From Liquidambar formosana (taxonomy: Eukaryota > Streptophyta > Magnoliopsida > Saxifragales > Altingiaceae): a stretch of DNA of 64,000 nucleotides. Position numbers and translations under genes: made by a program. Within the stretch, counting starts at the first letter, position 1. Every line of letters begins with the position of its first letter. Under the pieces are notes generated by a model. The model was not told the DNA's origin, made no database searches, and saw only the letters and a list, made by a program, of their open reading frames with translations. Below, piece by piece: positions 61,280-64,000 of the stretch. The DNA lies in contig CM077831.1 of the NCBI GenBank assembly GCA_039720395.1, forward strand, positions 34,259,067 through 34,323,066. Direction: 5' to 3'.

Positions 61280-64000
61280 GTAAAGTTCCATCTCTCATTT
61301 TGCTGGTTTACATTATGTTGCTGCTCTCCTTTTTTGGATGTGTATTTGTGTGTGTATGTATGTGGCTTTATTGGTTGGTTGTTAGCAATTTAGCATAGCA
61401 TAATAGATAACTTGCTTTACTTACTATAACCTTCTGTTTTAGTATCAACTGTTTATTTTTATGTTCATTCGCTTGTTTCATCATGGGGGTATTGAAGTAT
61501 ACCACCCACGGTCATTAGAAATTCCACTCTGGTTTCATGAGGGTGTGTGTGCAGGGTGTGTTTTCGGTGTGCCCAACGTGTTACATTGTGTGTGTGCCAC
61601 TTGCAGTTATTTGACTGTGCGTGCTTGTTTGTGTATGCACCTGTGCAAATATGCTTATTGCGACCCATGTTTGCTGTGTTTGCCCCCTGTCCATGTGTGC
61701 ATTGTGGAATTGGATTTGAAAAAAACCTAATTGTTCGGCTGCTGATGGATTAAATACTTTGTAAATTCTCTCTGCATGCTCCCGTTGTATCGGTGGGTGT
61801 GCTTCCTAGCGTTGAGCTAAAGCATTTTAGCGCTCAAACCGCTCTAAGTTGATAGGAGAACAACAATTGAAACGATATTTCTGGTTAAAATTGAGAATGC
61901 AAAACCCCATTATATGTATAGACTTTTGATTTCTAGCTCTTGTTGGTTGTAAGTTATTGCGTGATAAGGTACTATTTTATTTCAATTTCCCTCCTCATAT
62001 CCACATGTCATTTTTTGGTAATTTGAGTATAACTGTCTTATTCAAGCAAAAAAGAGAATTGCAGTCTCTTGTTTTTATCTAACTCTTACCCCAAAAAAAA
62101 AAAAAAAAAAAGGGATTGGTTGAATGATTGTGAGGCTATCTTAATGAGTGGTCATCTGAAGCATTTCAACTAAGTGGTATTTTCTATATGTTGGTAGTAA
62201 ATGTCCACCTTGTATTTGACCAGATTGGCATGCTTATAAGAAGGTTCTTGGTTTCAAATCTGCACCAATCCTACACATATTAGTAGTCAACAACATATTG
62301 AAAATTAAGACTCTGATGATAGAACTGTAAATCTGTTTTAGAGTAGTAATGAAATAGAAATGGTGGATGAAAACCATGAGGTAGGCTCTAATCTTTGGGA
62401 AAGTATAGGGGTTGTGAGGTATGTATTCCCATTTAATATTATAGGGTGCATGGTTGTTATTTTTTTGACTTGATGTGAAAATTGGTTTGAACTCTTTTGG
62501 AGCTTTGAGGTTCAATACCACTATTTGAAAGATTACTTGTAATATACCCCAATATATCTGTCTACATTCTCATGGGAGATGCTTCCTTACTATTGGTAAG
62601 CTGCCCAAGAAAATGACTTAAGATCCCTTTACAAAAGTAACTAACTGGGAGCATCACCTCAAACGTAAAGAATGATAAAAATGGGTGGTACTTAAAAGCT
62701 TTTTTTATTATTTATTTTTTTCCTTAGTTCTTTTCTTGGACCAGACAGTGGTTCGTGTATATAACTATAACTATATATATATATATATTTGTGATGTCAT
62801 ATGGAGGAACTCCGTGTTAGCTATATTTCCATAACAATTTGTAAGGACATTTTGATAGTTGAAGCTCTTATTTTCCTTCTAAATATGTTTCAAGTACTTT
62901 GACTATTTTCCTTTCAGGAAACTAAGATATTGGCATTATCAAAATAAATACATTGTTTTCTTCATCAAAAGAAAAAAATATGTTGTTTTATGGTCGGTTG
63001 TCTTAAGATGTAGCCACTTGAATAAAGAACTAGTTGGTTCACACATGCGTTGCATGTGAATTTTTTTGAGTTAAATTATTTTTTTTCAATAATGATAATA
63101 ATTTTTTAAATTTAATAATTTTATCGTGCCTTTGCATAAGATGAAAGCACTTTGATTACTTAATCCTTTACTTCTTTTGATATAATTACTATTTTTTTTT
63201 TCATTATCTTTCCCAAATCATAGTGCTTAAAATTATCTTTGAAACTTCATTGTACATAGGTTCTTTGAAGGTTTTGTGAAACTTTCAATGCTGAAACAAA
63301 AGGCTCTTTCTTTCACTTTGTCTCTTTCTCCAATCAAAACATATTTATGCCATAGTTGAAAGATTTAATAGCAAATTATTAGTACATTAGTCTTACAAAA
63401 ATCAAAACCAAGACTTGCGCAGCTTTACAAATCCTATGGACATGCCATCCTTTTTTTTTATGATGTACTACAATCTACACCCCTCGCGTAGATTCATGCC
63501 ACAGAAGCTAACTCAAGTTCTTAATAAGGCCTACACTACCACCTTTAAAAAATCTAGTATTTATGGGATTGGGAGGTTCTCATTTTATTTATGAGTAAAG
63601 TAGTCTTTGATATATATGTATTGGAAAAACATAGGAGAAAACAGATACTCCATGTGGGATCAAAATCAAGACTTACACAAATCCAGAACTTCTATTGGTC
63701 TTTGATTAAAATAATAATATTCCTAATATTTACATGTTTAGGATTTTTTTTTCCCTTTTCAAAATTTGGTATTTATGGGATCAGGATGTTATCATTTTAT
63801 TTATGAGTAAATTAGTTTTTGATGATTTTTTTTATTTGGGAAACGATAGGAGAACACATATAACTTACATAGGGTCTGAAACCAAAGACTTTTGCAAACC
63901 TTAAAGCGACAGATTAATAAACTCAAGGACCATTGATTTTTCATTAAAAAATAATACTCCCTCCATCCCGTAAAAATAGGCTACGTTTGACAAAAAACGA
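61280..64000 (+). other. First intron of the callose synthase gene, open at window edge
   Basis: At least 2.7 kb of T-rich intron follows the GTAAAG donor. It includes a TG-rich patch (61540-61700), a (TA)n run (62774-62789) and the left end of a Stowaway-like MITE at 63957. Small open frames here look incidental. Confidence 0.7.
63957..64000. mobile_element. Stowaway-like MITE (family A), left end
   Basis: CTCCCTCCATCCCGTAAAAA follows a TA and continues ATAGGCTACGTTTGACAAA, matching the left end of the element at 13432. It is cut by the window end. Confidence 0.7.

Noticed and set aside
61461..61753. Cys-rich frames of 68-89 codons in the callose synthase intron
   Set aside because: They come from a TG/TGC-rich tract, overlap in two frames, and lack any recognisable cysteine-peptide precursor structure or signal peptide.

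Overview
This is a stretch of nuclear DNA from a flowering plant. The supporting signs are AT-rich sequence, GT-AG introns with short conserved exons, CACTA, Stowaway and Tourist-like transposons, and plant-specific genes (FAD2 desaturase, callose synthase, B-class GATA factors, a LIN/CERBERUS-type U-box ligase). The species cannot be fixed from the sequence; an eudicot or magnoliid fits best. No prokaryotic features, CRISPR arrays, rRNA or tRNA genes were seen.

Layout. 0-16 kb holds two tandem minus-strand GATA zinc-finger genes. The left copy (exons at 7.9-7.25 kb and 0.74-0.69 kb) is split inside its zinc finger by a 6,509-bp CACTA transposon (741-7249, target duplication ATT). That transposon carries the first two coding exons of SMC3, a cohesin subunit. 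The right copy (14.4-11.4 kb) is complete, with three exons, an atypical CX4C first knuckle, and a last exon altered by a 67-bp tandem duplication. 19.3-26.4 kb is an intact 14-exon NOC2 ribosome-biogenesis gene on the minus strand. Its N-terminal exon has been amplified in frame into a tandem array of 270-bp units. 30.1-34.7 kb is FAD2 on the plus strand, with its usual long leader intron but a one-base frameshift just after the second histidine box. 35-46.6 kb is repeat-rich. It has (TA)n-embedded palindromic MITEs, a Tourist-like MITE, a possible Nup98-derived fragment, a LINE tail, and a divergent pair of broken C2H2 zinc-finger genes. 47.5-57.4 kb is a minus-strand LIN-like U-box/ARM E3 ligase of eight coding exons. 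Three of those exons each carry exactly one surplus base. 61.1 kb to the window end is the first exon and the start of a long intron of a CALS3-like callose synthase on the plus strand.

The genes do not form a pathway; they are independent neighbours. The common theme is remodelling: gene capture by a transposon, tandem duplication of coding exons, and single-base disruptions. The exon models were built by hand from splice signals and reading-frame continuity. All were checked for phase and length, which is how the frameshifts were located.

The most striking observations are the SMC3 fragment inside the CACTA element, the exact insertion of that element into a GATA finger whose frame is intact across the empty site, and the phase-symmetric exon amplification in NOC2. 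The repeated +1 indels in LIN and FAD2 need to be separated from assembly error.
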